Below, in pieces: positions 34,966-46,021 of a stretch of 64,000 nt of DNA. The DNA is from Nematostella vectensis. Taxonomy: Eukaryota; Cnidaria; Anthozoa; Actiniaria; Edwardsiidae. Within the stretch, counting starts at the first letter, position 1; each line of letters opens with the position of its first letter. The position numbers were made by a program, and so were the translations under genes. Where the stretch lies: contig NC_064046.1 of the NCBI RefSeq assembly GCF_932526225.1, positions 6,621,306 to 6,685,305 of the forward strand. The letters run 5' to 3'. Below the pieces are notes generated by a model. That model made no database searches. It had not been told where the DNA came from and saw only the letters and a list, made by a program, of their open reading frames with translations.

Positions 34966-36232
34966 TTTACCATGGTCTACCTCATACCCGGCCGCCATTT
35001 TGCTCGTTAGAGGAAGACTCGCGTTGTGAGCGGACGCTTATACAAACATTCCATTAAGGCCGAGAAGTGTTCTCTATCCTTATCTAGCTTTATAATTTTT
35101 TTTAAGTGTAATGTCACGCGGGAAAATATCGCAGGGTGTCGGGGCTACGCTACTACTTTCTACGCGAGAAATTATTGCTTGGAGTCGCGATGCGCTATTA
35201 CTCGCCAAGCGGGAAATTAACACTAGGTGATTGGTTTTGCTATTTTTATAACTTTAGCATTTTAGTCAATTTACCGCCAACTTATGCCGGGAGTTGATGA
35301 TGCGTTTTGTTTAGTTATGAGTCAACGGGAATTGGCCCCTCCCCCAATGGTAGACGGGTCCATATTGTTTTCAAGATATTTGTGAATCGTAAATCAAGCA
35401 CCTATGCTCGTTCCATATTCATCAACCACCGGTAGAAAGTTAGCTCTGACTTCGGGAGCAGGTAACTATAGGTATCGTCTAGGTCTAGTGAAATTCTGGT
35501 ATAGCCAGAATTGGTATTAAGGAAGTAAGTGCAAAAATGATTGGAATGTTGTCAATCATTCTGGTCACGCATGAAGTGTTATCAGGTTGTCATGCCCACT
35601 AGCTCGGCAAGCATTAAGTGCGTTACCTCCGAAGTCAACAATAATCGTATAATCATTATGTAGGTCTTTACAAGACCCGAAATGATCCGGACCCGAAACG
35701 ATACCGAGGAGTCCCCGAAATCAACCCCAAGGAATTGCGGTAACGGACAAAGGGAAAGCAGAAGAAATATTTGCAATTCTTGAAGTATAATTAAGGGTTA
35801 ACAGCGACTCGATTTCTAAACAACGTGACTTAAAAATATTTTATTACTTATATTTATTACATTGCCCGGCGTTAAACCTATAAACAGAGTCCAAAACAAA
35901 TACACACCTTTTAATTGCTACTGAAAGGAATACAGCATAAACATAGCACAGCTTTGCTCATATCAACCAAAATTTCGACCTTCCATCACACTCTAAACAT
36001 TTTGCGGCTCCGACACATGACTCTGACACTATAAATCACATTTCCGGTAAACATCACCCCTAAAAATTAATATTCATTTGACAACGGGGGGGATTAGGGA
36101 CTTTCAGTGAAACGAGTGGGAGGCGCGAATCGCCCCTCCGGGCCTCCCAGCCCCGTCTTAGGCTTGGGAGGCGCGAATCCCCCCTCCGACCCCCCAGCCC
36201 CATTCCAGGCTGGGGACTTTCAGTGACACTGA

Positions 36233-36385
36233 AACTCGTTTCGCGTAGATTAATAATTGCTGGTTATTAATCTACGCCGGGACCACTTCGCGTAGATGGA
36301 TACTTAGCAGAAGTAAATCTACGCAAAACACACTCCGCTTAGATGGGTAATTAGCGATGGTTAGCAATCATTAATCTATGTCGGG
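36233..36385. repeat. Left terminal inverted repeat with palindromic iterons
   Basis: Three ~50-bp units, each with GTAGATTAATAATTGCT facing TTATTAATCTAC, are separated by CGGGACCACTTCG-type linkers. The outermost matches the right end closely. The third unit is the most diverged. Confidence 0.85.
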
Positions 36386-37018
36386 GACGACAGCGCCTTG
36401 TGCTAGGACCTGAGGGCCGTGAAAACGAGGAACGTGGATTGGGCCGCCAACCTCCTGAGCGCGGAATAACCGTTTTTCGGCCGTAAATTCAAAGCCGCTG
36501 GCGTGGCGTTTAAACCTGAGCTTTACTCGAACACCTCGCTCCCGAACTCCTCGAATTTCTCGCAGCCTCTTTTTCATCTTTTCGCGTGTTTCCAGGGAGG
36601 GCCCCTTCTTGCTTTTTTTCTCACGCGATGCGAGGCCGTGTCGAGCTATGAAAGCGGCCTTGAGCGCGTAGTATCTCTCTTGTCCCTGAAGTATTGGCCG
36701 AAACTCTTCGTCTGAGATATGCCCGTCTTGCAGAGCCTCAGAGACCAGCTCGCTGATCGAGTTTTTCTTACTCTCCGCTAAAACCATCGTGTCTTCGTGT
36801 TTAGCCACCTTGCTCGTAAGACCCCTAGAGGCTACCACCGCGCCCACGCCCACGACACCGACCAGCCTAGCGACCCCTGCCAGCGGACCGCCGATCAGAA
36901 CCCCTATCCCACTCAAAGAGACTCCCACCCCGGCGCTGGAAAGCGCCCCTGCAGCGATGCCGGATGCCACAGACACAGCATGGGTAACGGCAAGGGCGCG
37001 CTTATACTTTTTCCGCAC
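36371..37018 (-). CDS. Conserved element protein with a Gly-rich hydrophobic N-region (215 aa)
   Basis: An intact frame. Residues 10-65 are a Gly/Ala/Val-rich hydrophobic stretch (SGIAAGALSSAGVGVSLSG onward) that probably forms one or two membrane helices. Then come a KHEDTMVLAESKKNSISELV segment, DGHISDEEF and a very basic C-terminal half (EKMKKRLREIRGVRERGVRV). I recognise the KHxxxxxLAxxKxxSIxxLVSxAL-x-DG-x-ISDEEF pattern from repeated proteins of cnidarian virus-like elements, but no function is known to me. It overlaps the left terminal repeat by 15 bp and is one of the few unbroken genes in the element. Confidence 0.65.
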   Translation of the reverse strand: MRKKYKRALAVTHAVSVASGIAAGALSSAGVGVSLSGIGVLIGGPLAGVARLVGVVGVGAVVASRGLTSKVAKHEDTMVLAESKKNSISELVSEALQDGHISDEEFRPILQGQERYYALKAAFIARHGLASREKKSKKGPSLETREKMKKRLREIRGVRERGVRVKLRFKRHASGFEFTAEKRLFRAQEVGGPIHVPRFHGPQVLAQGAVVPDID

Positions 37019-37048
37019 CTGTCGATGATGCGTTATCTCGTTATCTCG

Positions 37049-37202
37049 GTGATAAGGGCCTTATCATTCGAAACACGCTTCATATACGAATCGTCTCCCT
37101 AGTTTTTTCCCCCTTTTTACCCCCACCATCACCGCCGCTTTTCCCCTAACTTTCCCCTAAGTCTACCCGCTTTATTCTCCGGGTTCGTATATGACCAACC
37201 AA
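37049..37202. repeat. 154-bp direct repeat, left copy
   Basis: It begins GTGATAAGGGCCTTATCATT and ends ATATGACCAACCAA. CATATACGAA (37080) pairs with TTCGTATATG (37185). The second copy is at 41119-41272, about 97% identical by eye. Confidence 0.9.
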
Positions 37203-40200
37203 TAGACCTCGCCCCCTGATGAGAAGTCTTGGTTGGCGTTATATGCCTTTAGTTCTACATTTCGCAGAGCTCTTTGAAATGACCTACACACTTTTGTCTT
37301 ATTGGTTTATTTTGCTATGTTTATTTTGCATATACATGCCGGTTGTTTTCTTAATGCCTTTGCCTTTTCCCCTTATCTCTTACCACCGATTATCGCTTCA
37401 TCTTCCTGTCTTGTTAACGTTTCAGCGTCATCTCCACTCTCACCGCGCTCCCTTTGCCGCCTCCCGCGCCCCTACTTCATCTTCTTCTCGCCGTTTTACT
37501 AGCATCATTTTCCATTGTCCGCAATACTCCCTTTCACCGCTACAGTATTTTTTATTTTTTCTCGGCGTTTTCGCAACACTTATTCAAACTCTATTATCAT
37601 TTAATTTCGCCTGTCAATCATACCATTTACACACTTCATTAGATACATACCTCCACACATACCTCACCCTCTCCATTACCGCTCACCATTTCCTCTCTAC
37701 AATCTAAACACTTTTCTTTCTCTTATCCTACATATTACTTTCCTACCCTACACACAACACACTTTCTCAAAAGCACTACACAGTCTCTCACAATATCCCT
37801 GCTTATCATTCCGTTCACACTCACATTATCCTCCTTCATCAGATTTCACTAATGCCGCCATCACCTCTTCGCATCCGCTACACAACACTCGCCACAAGCT
37901 ACCGATTTTAACTGTTTCAATCTCCACATAATACCATATTTACTAACTACCTTCTCCACTAAACAAAAAAAAAACCCTTTATTCATAACTCTCATGTCGT
38001 TTTATTATCAACACCATCTCTTATAACAACCTTAACCCGTCGTCCTAATCCATAATCTTAACCACCCGAACATAACCTGATAACCCTATCACCCCTTCCC
38101 CTGCCTTCACACTGCAACTTCACGAACATAAACTAAGTTTCACCATTCGCTACACAACCACATCTCCACCTACTCATCTCAACCTATCACCATCTTCATC
38201 TTCTATCACCGCCTTCCTATATACTACAATACCACTCACTCACTCTCTCATAACGATATATTATCACCCACATTTTAACCATAACCTTACAAATCCGAAA
38301 TCGACCTCCGCACCACTACCATTTTAACACACACAGACCCATCACGCTAAATTATAAGCCTTATCTACTCCACATCCCCCTCACCACCACTCTCACCTAT
38401 ACACCGTACCAATTTTTTCCTCACCAACACAGCCATTAGCTATCTCCCTACCAGGCCCTAATATTATTATTATTATTATTTCACTTACCCACCACACTAC
38501 CACAACCTATTCTAAAGTCCCACTTTATCTTTTCACCACCCTCCACCACCTACTAGTCTAACCTATCCACCTTTCCGCCGTAATTACATTACTACCATCT
38601 CCACTCTACATTACCTTACTAGCCATCCCTCACCATCACCCTCCAACATCACCATACCATATGATTACACCCACCCCACTACCACACCACGTTAGGCCCC
38701 TACGTCTTGGTACGAATACCCGATCCAAACCAAAAAGTTATGTACCATACGGGGAAAGTGCTGTATCACAATCTGTGATCCCAAGACGTACCCCCTCCCA
38801 CACCTCCACGCCCGACCCACTCCACCACACCGCCACACTCCCCACCTACTCCCACACCTCACCCCCCAAACCCTCCACTACCCACACCCCCACCGCACCC
38901 ACTCCCACCACACCTCACCGCCCAGCCCTCCTCCCCACATCTACCACTAAACGCGCCCTACTACCCACACCCTCCCCACACCACTAGCACACTCCTCCCC
39001 TGCACCCCACACCCCTTACCCCACCTACACACCTCAACTACACCCCAACATGCCACTACCACCACCCCTAGGCATACAGACCCCCACACTACCCCACTCC
39101 CCTAACACCACACGCCCAAAAAACACACAACCACCCCGCCTACAACCACCTTCCCTCCTACACATAGTACAAACACATACATACCCACATCCCTCTCACA
39201 AATTAAATCTTACTCTATCCTTACCACACAACATACCTACCCACTACTACCACCCAGCTCTATACATGTCACAACCCCCTTTCTCCCCCCCCTCAAACCT
39301 AGCTTACCACCCAAGTACCCCCCTACCCACATCACCCGCACCCAACCACCCACCCACCCCACAACAAGCACCCCCTCATCCCACAAACAGCCCCATACCC
39401 ACTTCACCCATACCACGTCATCATACAACCCACCACGATTATCCCAAACCCCAACACAACACCAACACCCACCTAAGCCCCACACACCTACACATACACT
39501 TCCTCACCCCTCACACTTTCCTACACTCTCACCTAAAATATACACACCTAACACACCCTACACAAGCCAGACCCCTGCCAACACCAAAACCACACACCCC
39601 TTCCCCCCCCCCTCATGGCCACAACACTACTCACCCTACAACAACCAAACCAACCACACCCTACAGCAGCCACTAGTCCTACAACCAGCGCTCCCTCCAA
39701 CACCACATCCTACATACAGTCCAACCCCCCTCCCACCACACACACATCTACCCCTCCACACATAGCCTACTACATACACACCATAGCATCCAACAACTAT
39801 ATCAACCAACCCACAACCAGCCACACCCTACACCAGACACTACCCCACAACCAATTTCCTCCCCCTACAAACACCTACATACAGCCCCCTCCCCACTATA
39901 CACACATCTCCCTCACCACCACTCTTACCTATACACCGTACCAAATTTTTTCCCACCAACACAGCCATTAGCCATCTCCATACCACACCTCATTATTATT
40001 TTTTTTTGCTTTTTCACCTACCCACCACACACTACCACAACCTATTCTATAGTCCCACTTTATCTCTTCACCACCCTCCACCACCTACTAGTCGAACCTA
40101 TCCACCTCTTCACCGTAATTACATTACTACCATCTCCACTCTACACTACCTTACTAGCCATCCTTCACCATCACCCTCCAACATCACCATACCATATGAT

Positions 40201-41118
40201 CACACCCACCTCACTACCACACCACTTTAGGCCCCTACGTCTTGGTACGAATACCCGATCCAAACCGAAAAGGAATTCTACGAGTCCCCTGTACCACACA
40301 TCATATCCACACCAATAAAAACAGTCCTTCTATTCCATCGACAACAAGCCACCATCTCCAGATATAGACATACCGGCCTCAACAATGACCGTAGGAAAAC
40401 TTGCACGAGACTCCTACGTAACACACGCTACTGCCCTGAATATCCTCACCTGACTCCTCACCAACACTCTATCCTCTCAGCGTATGTCACCCCGTCATCC
40501 TATCTGGCACAGAACACTTCCAAAATATTCCCGTACAATAAAATAGCCATTCATTGTATTCATCCTCCATATTTTGCCTATTTTGTAAACCAAACCGCAA
40601 CCTAGTTAATAAATACCCGGATGTACAATACCCGGAACCGGAAACAACGATATCTATTTTCATCTAATACTCGTATAACCACGAGCGCAATCCCCTCATA
40701 ACCCCTCACTTCGCTGCATACGGAATACCTCCAAGACACCAATCTAAGCTCCGCCAATACACATCTCGGGTATGTACACCCTCCTTTCCACACATCCTAT
40801 ATACTACCCACCACATCACGACACCCGTATTCTCTCTCCTTCCTGCTACATGCATAAGTTCCCATACTTATTTATCATTTAGTCCACCACATACAGCCGC
40901 TAGCCAGGACCATCACATGCACCATTTTGTCCACTACACACTTCCCCCTCCTATCTTAGCCTCTATCCACTTTTTTCTCTTTACCTCATTCCCCGGCGCG
41001 CTACCTTTTACTTTTCAGACCAAGCCATGCACTCAGCCGGAGACAGGCGCTACACAGGTTTGGCCATTGCATGCACCACGCTTCACTACAGGCATTACTA
41101 ACGAGCGTGTAGGGGCGG
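37203..41118. other. G-poor, C/A/T-rich non-coding block inside the viral element
   Basis: The plus strand is almost free of G for long stretches (especially 38790-40230), with endless CCACC, ACACC and CTACC words. Open frames here are low-complexity artefacts. The block contains a 340-bp direct duplication and hairpins, and lies between the two 154-bp direct repeats. No gene is seen. Confidence 0.85.
38400..40281. repeat. Direct duplication (~340 bp): 38400-38741 and 39897-40281
   Basis: ACCTATACACCGTACCAA, CACAGCCATTAGC, TCCACCACCTACTAGTC, ACCATACCATATGAT and TACGTCTTGGTACGAATACC occur in the same order in both copies. The last phrase is present a third time at 41274-41310, just after the right 154-bp repeat. 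Confidence 0.85.
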
Positions 41119-41272
41119 GTGATAAGGGCCTTATCATTCGAAACACGCTTCATATACAAATCGTCTCCCTAGTTTTTTCCCCCTTTTTACTCCCACCATC
41201 ACCGCCGCTTTTCCCCTAACTTTCCCCCAAGTCTACCCGCTTTATTCTCCGGGTTTGTATATGACCAACCAA
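41119..41272. repeat. 154-bp direct repeat, right copy
   Basis: Same sequence as 37049-37202 with a few changes. Two of them are compensatory in the inverted arms: CATATACAAA pairs with TTTGTATATG here. Confidence 0.9.
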
Positions 41273-41476
41273 CTACGTCTTGGTACGAATACCCGATCCA
41301 AACCAAAAAGCCGAGTGTCACATATTTTCTGGAGTCGGAAGCTTTGCACGTCGCCGCCGATGCTTGCCGGAGCGGTAGGCGTCGTGTGCGTACCCCCCGG
41401 GGGGCAGACGCTGGGAAGCGAGGGGTATATGGCACCGCTGCTAACGTCGCTGTTTGCCATGCTTGTTATGTCGGAC

Positions 41477-42278
41477 CTAGGTTAGCTCTAATACGAGGCG
41501 AACAGGCTTGCAATTAAAGTCCACCCGTCTACCGCGGTCATCCCTGATCCATATTTGGATACTCGAGACAAACTCAGAGGAAGATGCTGCGGCACAAACG
41601 GGGATGTCGGGTCCATAGACGACTTTCTCGTGCGGCCTCCCGCGGGTTTCTAGGCAAGCGAGAACGTTTGAAGGCTCGCCTAAGGAGAGGCATTGCGCGC
41701 GGTCTACGATATCGCAGCAGATGTAGAGGGCCTCTATTTTCGGCAAAGCCACCTTAAGTGGCCCCCCCCCCCAAGGGCAGTGCGAGGCCCCGCTCCCCCA
41801 ACTGATCGTCTTTAGCCTCTAGGCCAAATAGTGCGCAAAGCTCGGCATTCAGGAACGCAACGCCATTTGGCATGAGCGCGATCTTCCCGGTGAGGGGATC
41901 CAGCTTCGAGGTCAGAATCTCGCTTTCAGCGCGGTTGATCGTTTCCACGATGGACTCGGCCGTGTGATGCCCGGCTGGCAGAGTAGCGATGGTCGGGAGG
42001 GAGGCTATAGTCGTTATCTGATGCTCCCGCTCGAGGTTATACCAGCTGTTATAAACAGCGAGCACTGCCGGAGCGCCACGAAGCGTGGGCGCCTTATCGG
42101 CCGCTCGAAGAAGAGCGTCTGTTCGCCTTTGGTGAGCACAGTATTTAGGACCACCATTGTGTTGAACATAGCCCGTCTTCGTGTTTAATAGGGCTGAGCA
42201 TGGATTGGGAAGACTGGCGGATGCTGAACGAGGAGGCGGTTCCCCGAACGGAGGTGGAAGAGACGAAGAAGGCGGCAA
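41477..42278 (-). pseudogene. Penton/minor-capsid-like protein gene, frameshifted
   Basis: Two frames in tandem on the minus strand. The upstream one (42278-41754) has YNSWYNLEREHQITTIASLP, then TLPAGHHTAESIVETINRAE and a VAFLNAELCALFGLE segment. The downstream one (41752-41477) has ALYICCDIVDRAQCLS and SIQIWIRDDRGRRVDF. This N-to-C order matches the small jelly-roll, penton-like proteins of animal Polinton-like elements, as I know the family. The frame is lost at an 11-C run (41762-41772). The true start codon is uncertain, and the 5' part overlaps the divergent plus-strand gene by about 80 bp. Confidence 0.6.
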
Positions 42279-43750
42279 CTGCGGCGGGAGCCTCTATAGC
42301 CGAACATATCGAACACGCTATAGCCGAACAAGTCAAACGCGCAAAACCCGGTTTCCCTAGGTCTCTGACCCTCGCGCAAAAGCTGCTCTACGCCGTGCCC
42401 GCGACCCCCGTGGAGAGCACGGCCTCAGACATCACCCCACTACTCACGCAGCTAGAGATACACGTGGCTGAGGACAAATCATTCACGACTAGGGTCCGAG
42501 ACGTATTCAAAGAGACAGTAGTCACGCACAAGTCCGCCAAGGAGTCTTGCCGGTGGCTATCGGAGCCTTCCTATGGGTACTGGCTACAGCAACTCAACTT
42601 TGCGGTCTGGTGCGCATCCGCTTTCGCCACGCTCCCCTCTGTCATCAGGGGATTTCTAAGGTTTCACGCCTACTTTACCACACGGAGGATACTCTACGAG
42701 CTCGGCGCCCCCCTGCCTGGCGACAGCCCGTTCACGCAAAAAGGTAACCCCTACAAGAAGGCCGCTTTCGAGCGTCTATGTATAGAGTTCGGTTTGCCGC
42801 GTAAGCCGGACTTCCGATAGAAAGGCGGGCGGAACCACGGGCTAGGCGATGTGTTTGTGTTCTACCCGGGGGAGGGGTATCGCAACGTGCACGTGATCCG
42901 TGGCGACGACACGGCGGCGGACGAGTACCCGAGCCACCTCAATCTGTTTAGCGACGAAGGTGGGACGTACAATAGTGGGAAGCAGGTGGGTTACATACGC
43001 AACGACGACCACGGGGGCGTGCAATGTAGCTGGTTTGCGCCTCCAAAAGGTGAGGGGCTGACGAAAGCAGGGCTAGGAAGAATCGATCGCTCGGTCGAGG
43101 CGTTCGTCTACACAGTGCTTGGCGCGCAGGTAAACGTCCGTTCCTCTATCGCGGGGGCCGGTGGGCCGGCCATGGAGGCGCAGGCGGAGTTCACGAAGCT
43201 GCTTGAAGACGCGATCATAGAAAACGACATCGCTCAAAGCGTGCAAAGGTACCAGTTAGCCGTGCAGGAGGCCAAGGTGAGACTGAGTCTTGCGGTTGCA
43301 CCAGGAGTGTGGCTGATGCCGAGCGATCTGGTAATAAACACGCAAAGCGTCGTGGGCTACAACAATAAGCTGCGGAAAGCCACAGACTCCATGACGCTCG
43401 GCGCAAACGCGATCAACACCGAGACAAAGCCAGTCGGTCCTCATAACATGGCCGGTGGGCATCCTAGGGTGCAACACGTGACCGATCCAGGGATCGACCG
43501 CGAGGTGCGAAGCAAGGCTTCCGCCCCTGCGAAAGTGCACGCAGAGGGCGCGGCGCCTGCCCCCTCTCCACGTATGCATGCTGCGCATAGCATGACTGCC
43601 GCCGGAACGGCAAGCGCACCCGGGCCGGGCGAAAAAGGTGACCACACCGCCCTCAAGGCGGCACTCGTCGGCACTCGAGGTGGCCGCGGCGTATTACTTG
43701 TTCCGATGATTGCTTTGCATTCGGCGAACCAAGAACGCGGCTACGGCTAG
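42200..43750 (+). pseudogene. Large conserved element gene interrupted by an in-frame TAG
   Basis: One reading frame spans about 516 codons with a single TAG at 42818-42820. The first part is helical (EHIEHAIAEQVKRAKPGF) and has RVRDVFKETVVTHKSAKESC and a FTQKGNPYKKAAFERL segment. The second part has VFVFYPGEGYRNVHV, QCSWFAPPKGEGLTKAGLGR, VYTVLGAQVNVRSSI, IAQSVQRYQLAVQEAKV and GVWLMPSDLVINTQS. These motifs recur in a protein family of cnidarian virus-like elements, of unknown function to me. The C-tail is low-complexity and may have lost its original end, because the frame finishes in antisense to the neighbouring membrane-protein gene. Confidence 0.6.
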
Positions 43751-44618
43751 AATGAGCAGCCACGCATTTTCGCCAAGGAATTTCACCGCTTCTCCTGCAG
43801 CCTTAAACACAAATTTCGCGATGCTGCCTACTAGCCCAGGGAGAAGCTCGCCTAGCTTTTTCCCGATAGCCTTAAGCCCGTTACCGACCCCTCTGGCCGC
43901 GATCGTCGTCGCTACTGCCAACCCGATAGCGGTGACGGTAAAGCCGTACTTTGTGAAGATGTCTATGATGCGCTCTCTTAGCGGCTTTTGGTTCTCGAGC
44001 TCTCGGTTTTCGCGTTCTAGTTCGTCAATCTCGGACAGCCTCTCTTCGTTGCGCTCATGGGCCTCTTGGCGGCGACTCTCTGACGTGTTAGGGTCGTCGA
44101 TGGTCTCCCTGTCTGTGGCTACCACCCCTTGCAGCTCTTGGACTCGTTCTGTGCTCTCCTGGATGACCTATCTCTGCCACGGACCCCATCGCCAGCTTGA
44201 AGCCTTTCAGCTTTGCAACGTCCTGTCGAACGCCCCCGTCCTCATTGAACAGCTGTCTTGGTTTAGTCCAACCTTCTTTGCCGAGGTTGCGAAGCTGTAT
44301 TAGCGTCTTTCCCCTCCGGTCTGACTGGAACCGTATCAGATTCTCGTTAAGGTCTGGGTATTCCTCCCTGAGGGACTGGAGACCGAGTCTTGTCGCTGCA
44401 CCCTCTGTGGTGAACGAGGTTTCGGCGGTCGTTTGTGTTGCGCTTCGCGTAGCCATGCTATGCGCAGCATGCATACGCGATGACGTGCTTGTCATTGGGA
44501 TCGACTCCCCATCGTCGGGGTCAAACGGGATAAGGGGCGTCGTCTCGTCGTCCCCCGCTCCGCGATCGGCGGACGCACCCGGCAAGGTATCGTCAATGTC
44601 AACGTCAACATCACCCAT
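43694..44618 (-). pseudogene. Virion membrane-protein-like gene, frameshifted
   Basis: The 5' frame (44618-44088) begins MGDVDVDIDDTLPG and includes LNENLIRFQSDRRGKTLIQL. The 3' frame (to 43694) has a charged coiled-coil stretch around ERLSEIDELERENRELENQ. It then has KYGFTVTAIGLAVATTIA, GNGLKAIGKKLGELLPGLVG, and a terminal hydrophobic helix ending NAWLLILAVAAFLVRR. This layout (acidic N-region, coiled coil, KKLG-LLPG amphipathic stretch, C-terminal anchor) recurs in animal virus-like elements, where it is probably a membrane or minor capsid protein. The frame changes near 44165. Confidence 0.6.
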
Positions 44619-44738
44619 GATGCGTGCGCATAACTCGTGCTATGCTATATTAGACATGTCTAACAGTCCGCACCATAGCCACGCGGCTTTGTACTTTATG
44701 TACATATACGTATACCATATATAATATACGTAATAGGG
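44619..44738. promoter_or_regulatory. Divergent promoter between membrane-protein and capsid-like genes
   Basis: A 120-bp AT-rich gap between two divergent starts in otherwise GC-rich DNA. It holds TATATAATATACG about 15 bp before the capsid-like ATG, and GTACATATACGTATACC. The CGTATAC motif recurs at about 48709-48720. Confidence 0.4.
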
Positions 44739-46008
44739 ATGTCAGTCAGCGATAAACTTGACCCCCAACGAACACCCAGAACTCCTCTGGGGTTGAAAGC
44801 CGAGAGAACTGTTCACCGGGTCACTCTCAACCCGTCGACAGCCTCCCCAGGCGAGACGCTATATGTGGCGGTCCCAAAGCTATCGGAAGGCGTCACGCTC
44901 GTGCCTGGCTCCTTGAGGGTCGGTTTCGATCTCTCCATCTCAGGCCAAGCAAATAATACCGTCGTGAACAACGTCGGCCGAAATCTCGTGAGCCGCCTGA
45001 AAATCACGTTTGCAGGAGAAACGCTCCAGGACACCAACCGCTACGATGTCTTTAAGACGTATGAGGAGCTTTACCTGTCCAAGGTCGAGAGAGAGGACCG
45101 CCTGGAGCAGGGCATACAGTCAGAAAACATGCGCAAGCTTCGCTCCAAGGCTGGCGATAAAGCGACTAGTAACGCCAAGGAGAACGCTCTAAACGCCGCC
45201 CACGGGGCGAAGTACACCGTCCCACTAGACCATTCTCTGCTGACGGACCACGGCGTACTGTACCCAAGGGCGCTCTCCGAGGCGCTGCTCTTGGAGATCA
45301 CGCTCGCAACGGTTGACCAGGTAGTAGTCGGAAGCGATGCTACCAAATTATCCTATGGCATCAAAAATCTAGAGCTGGAATACGAAAGCCTGAGGGACGA
45401 CAACCTCGCCCGGTCTGCAGCCGCCGCCTACCAAAAAGGCACAACGTTCTTCTACGAGCAAGTGAACCTTCACAAGACCTTCGTGATTAGCAAAGGGACG
45501 GACAGCATAATCAACGAGAGTGTCAACCTGCCGCGAAGGTCTATGAGTGGTCTGTTGCTCCTCTTTGTGGAGCCATACACGGCAGGGGCTCGCGACTCTG
45601 AGAAGTTCGTGTACCCCGACATCAAGAGCGTTCGCGTTACAATCGACGGCATGCCAAACAAGGTCTTCAGCCAGGGGCTGCGCCCCACGGATTTCTGGAG
45701 GGAGGCGGAAAGGCGGTTCGTCCGCCCCTCCCCGGCGGGGGGGGGGGGGGGGGCACAGCGGAGCGCCTGCCGCCCCGGCAATCGGCCCCGAGTCGTTCTA
45801 TGGCGATAACAAGTTTGCTCTGTGGATCGACCTTCGAACGACGGACGACAGTGCAATCCATGGGGGTGGTCTCCGATTGGTCAATACCCGCGACGGTGTG
45901 CACCTCGAGATAAAACGCACGGCAAGCGGCACGGGTACCGTAAACTGTCACGTGTTTGTGGTGGCCGAAAGCTTTATGAAAGGACAGCTAGAGTCCATAC
46001 AATACTGA
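44739..46008 (+). pseudogene. Major-capsid-like protein gene, broken at a poly-G run
   Basis: The frame starts at an ATG after a TATA-like sequence and runs 356 codons. Beta-rich motifs include VTLNPSTASPGETLYVAVPK, NNTVVNNVGRNLVSRLKITF and GETLQDTNRYDVFKTYEELY, then KYTVPLDHSLLTDHGVLYPR and SVNLPRRSMSGLLLLFVEPY. A 17-G run at 45737-45753 shifts the frame. The C-terminal part continues in another frame with FALWIDLRTTDDSAIHGGG and ends at a TGA after ESIQY. I know this protein as a repeated, element-encoded capsid-type protein of cnidarians. Its position next to a packaging ATPase and its beta-rich profile support a double-jelly-roll capsid role, which is inference. Confidence 0.65.
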
Positions 46009-46021
46009 GCACAGACACGAA

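Noticed and set aside
38661-39971. Long plus-strand open frames (for example 39050-39676)
   Set aside because: They consist of Thr/Pro/His runs produced by C/A/T-only sequence. Open frames arise there because G-containing stops are rare, and there is no domain or start context.
42200-42380. Overlapping minus-strand frames (42145-42379)
   Set aside because: Antisense to the plus-strand conserved gene, with no family-like motifs.
43256-43674. Minus-strand frames opposite the 42851-43750 region
   Set aside because: High GC leaves long antisense frames; the conserved motifs are on the plus strand.
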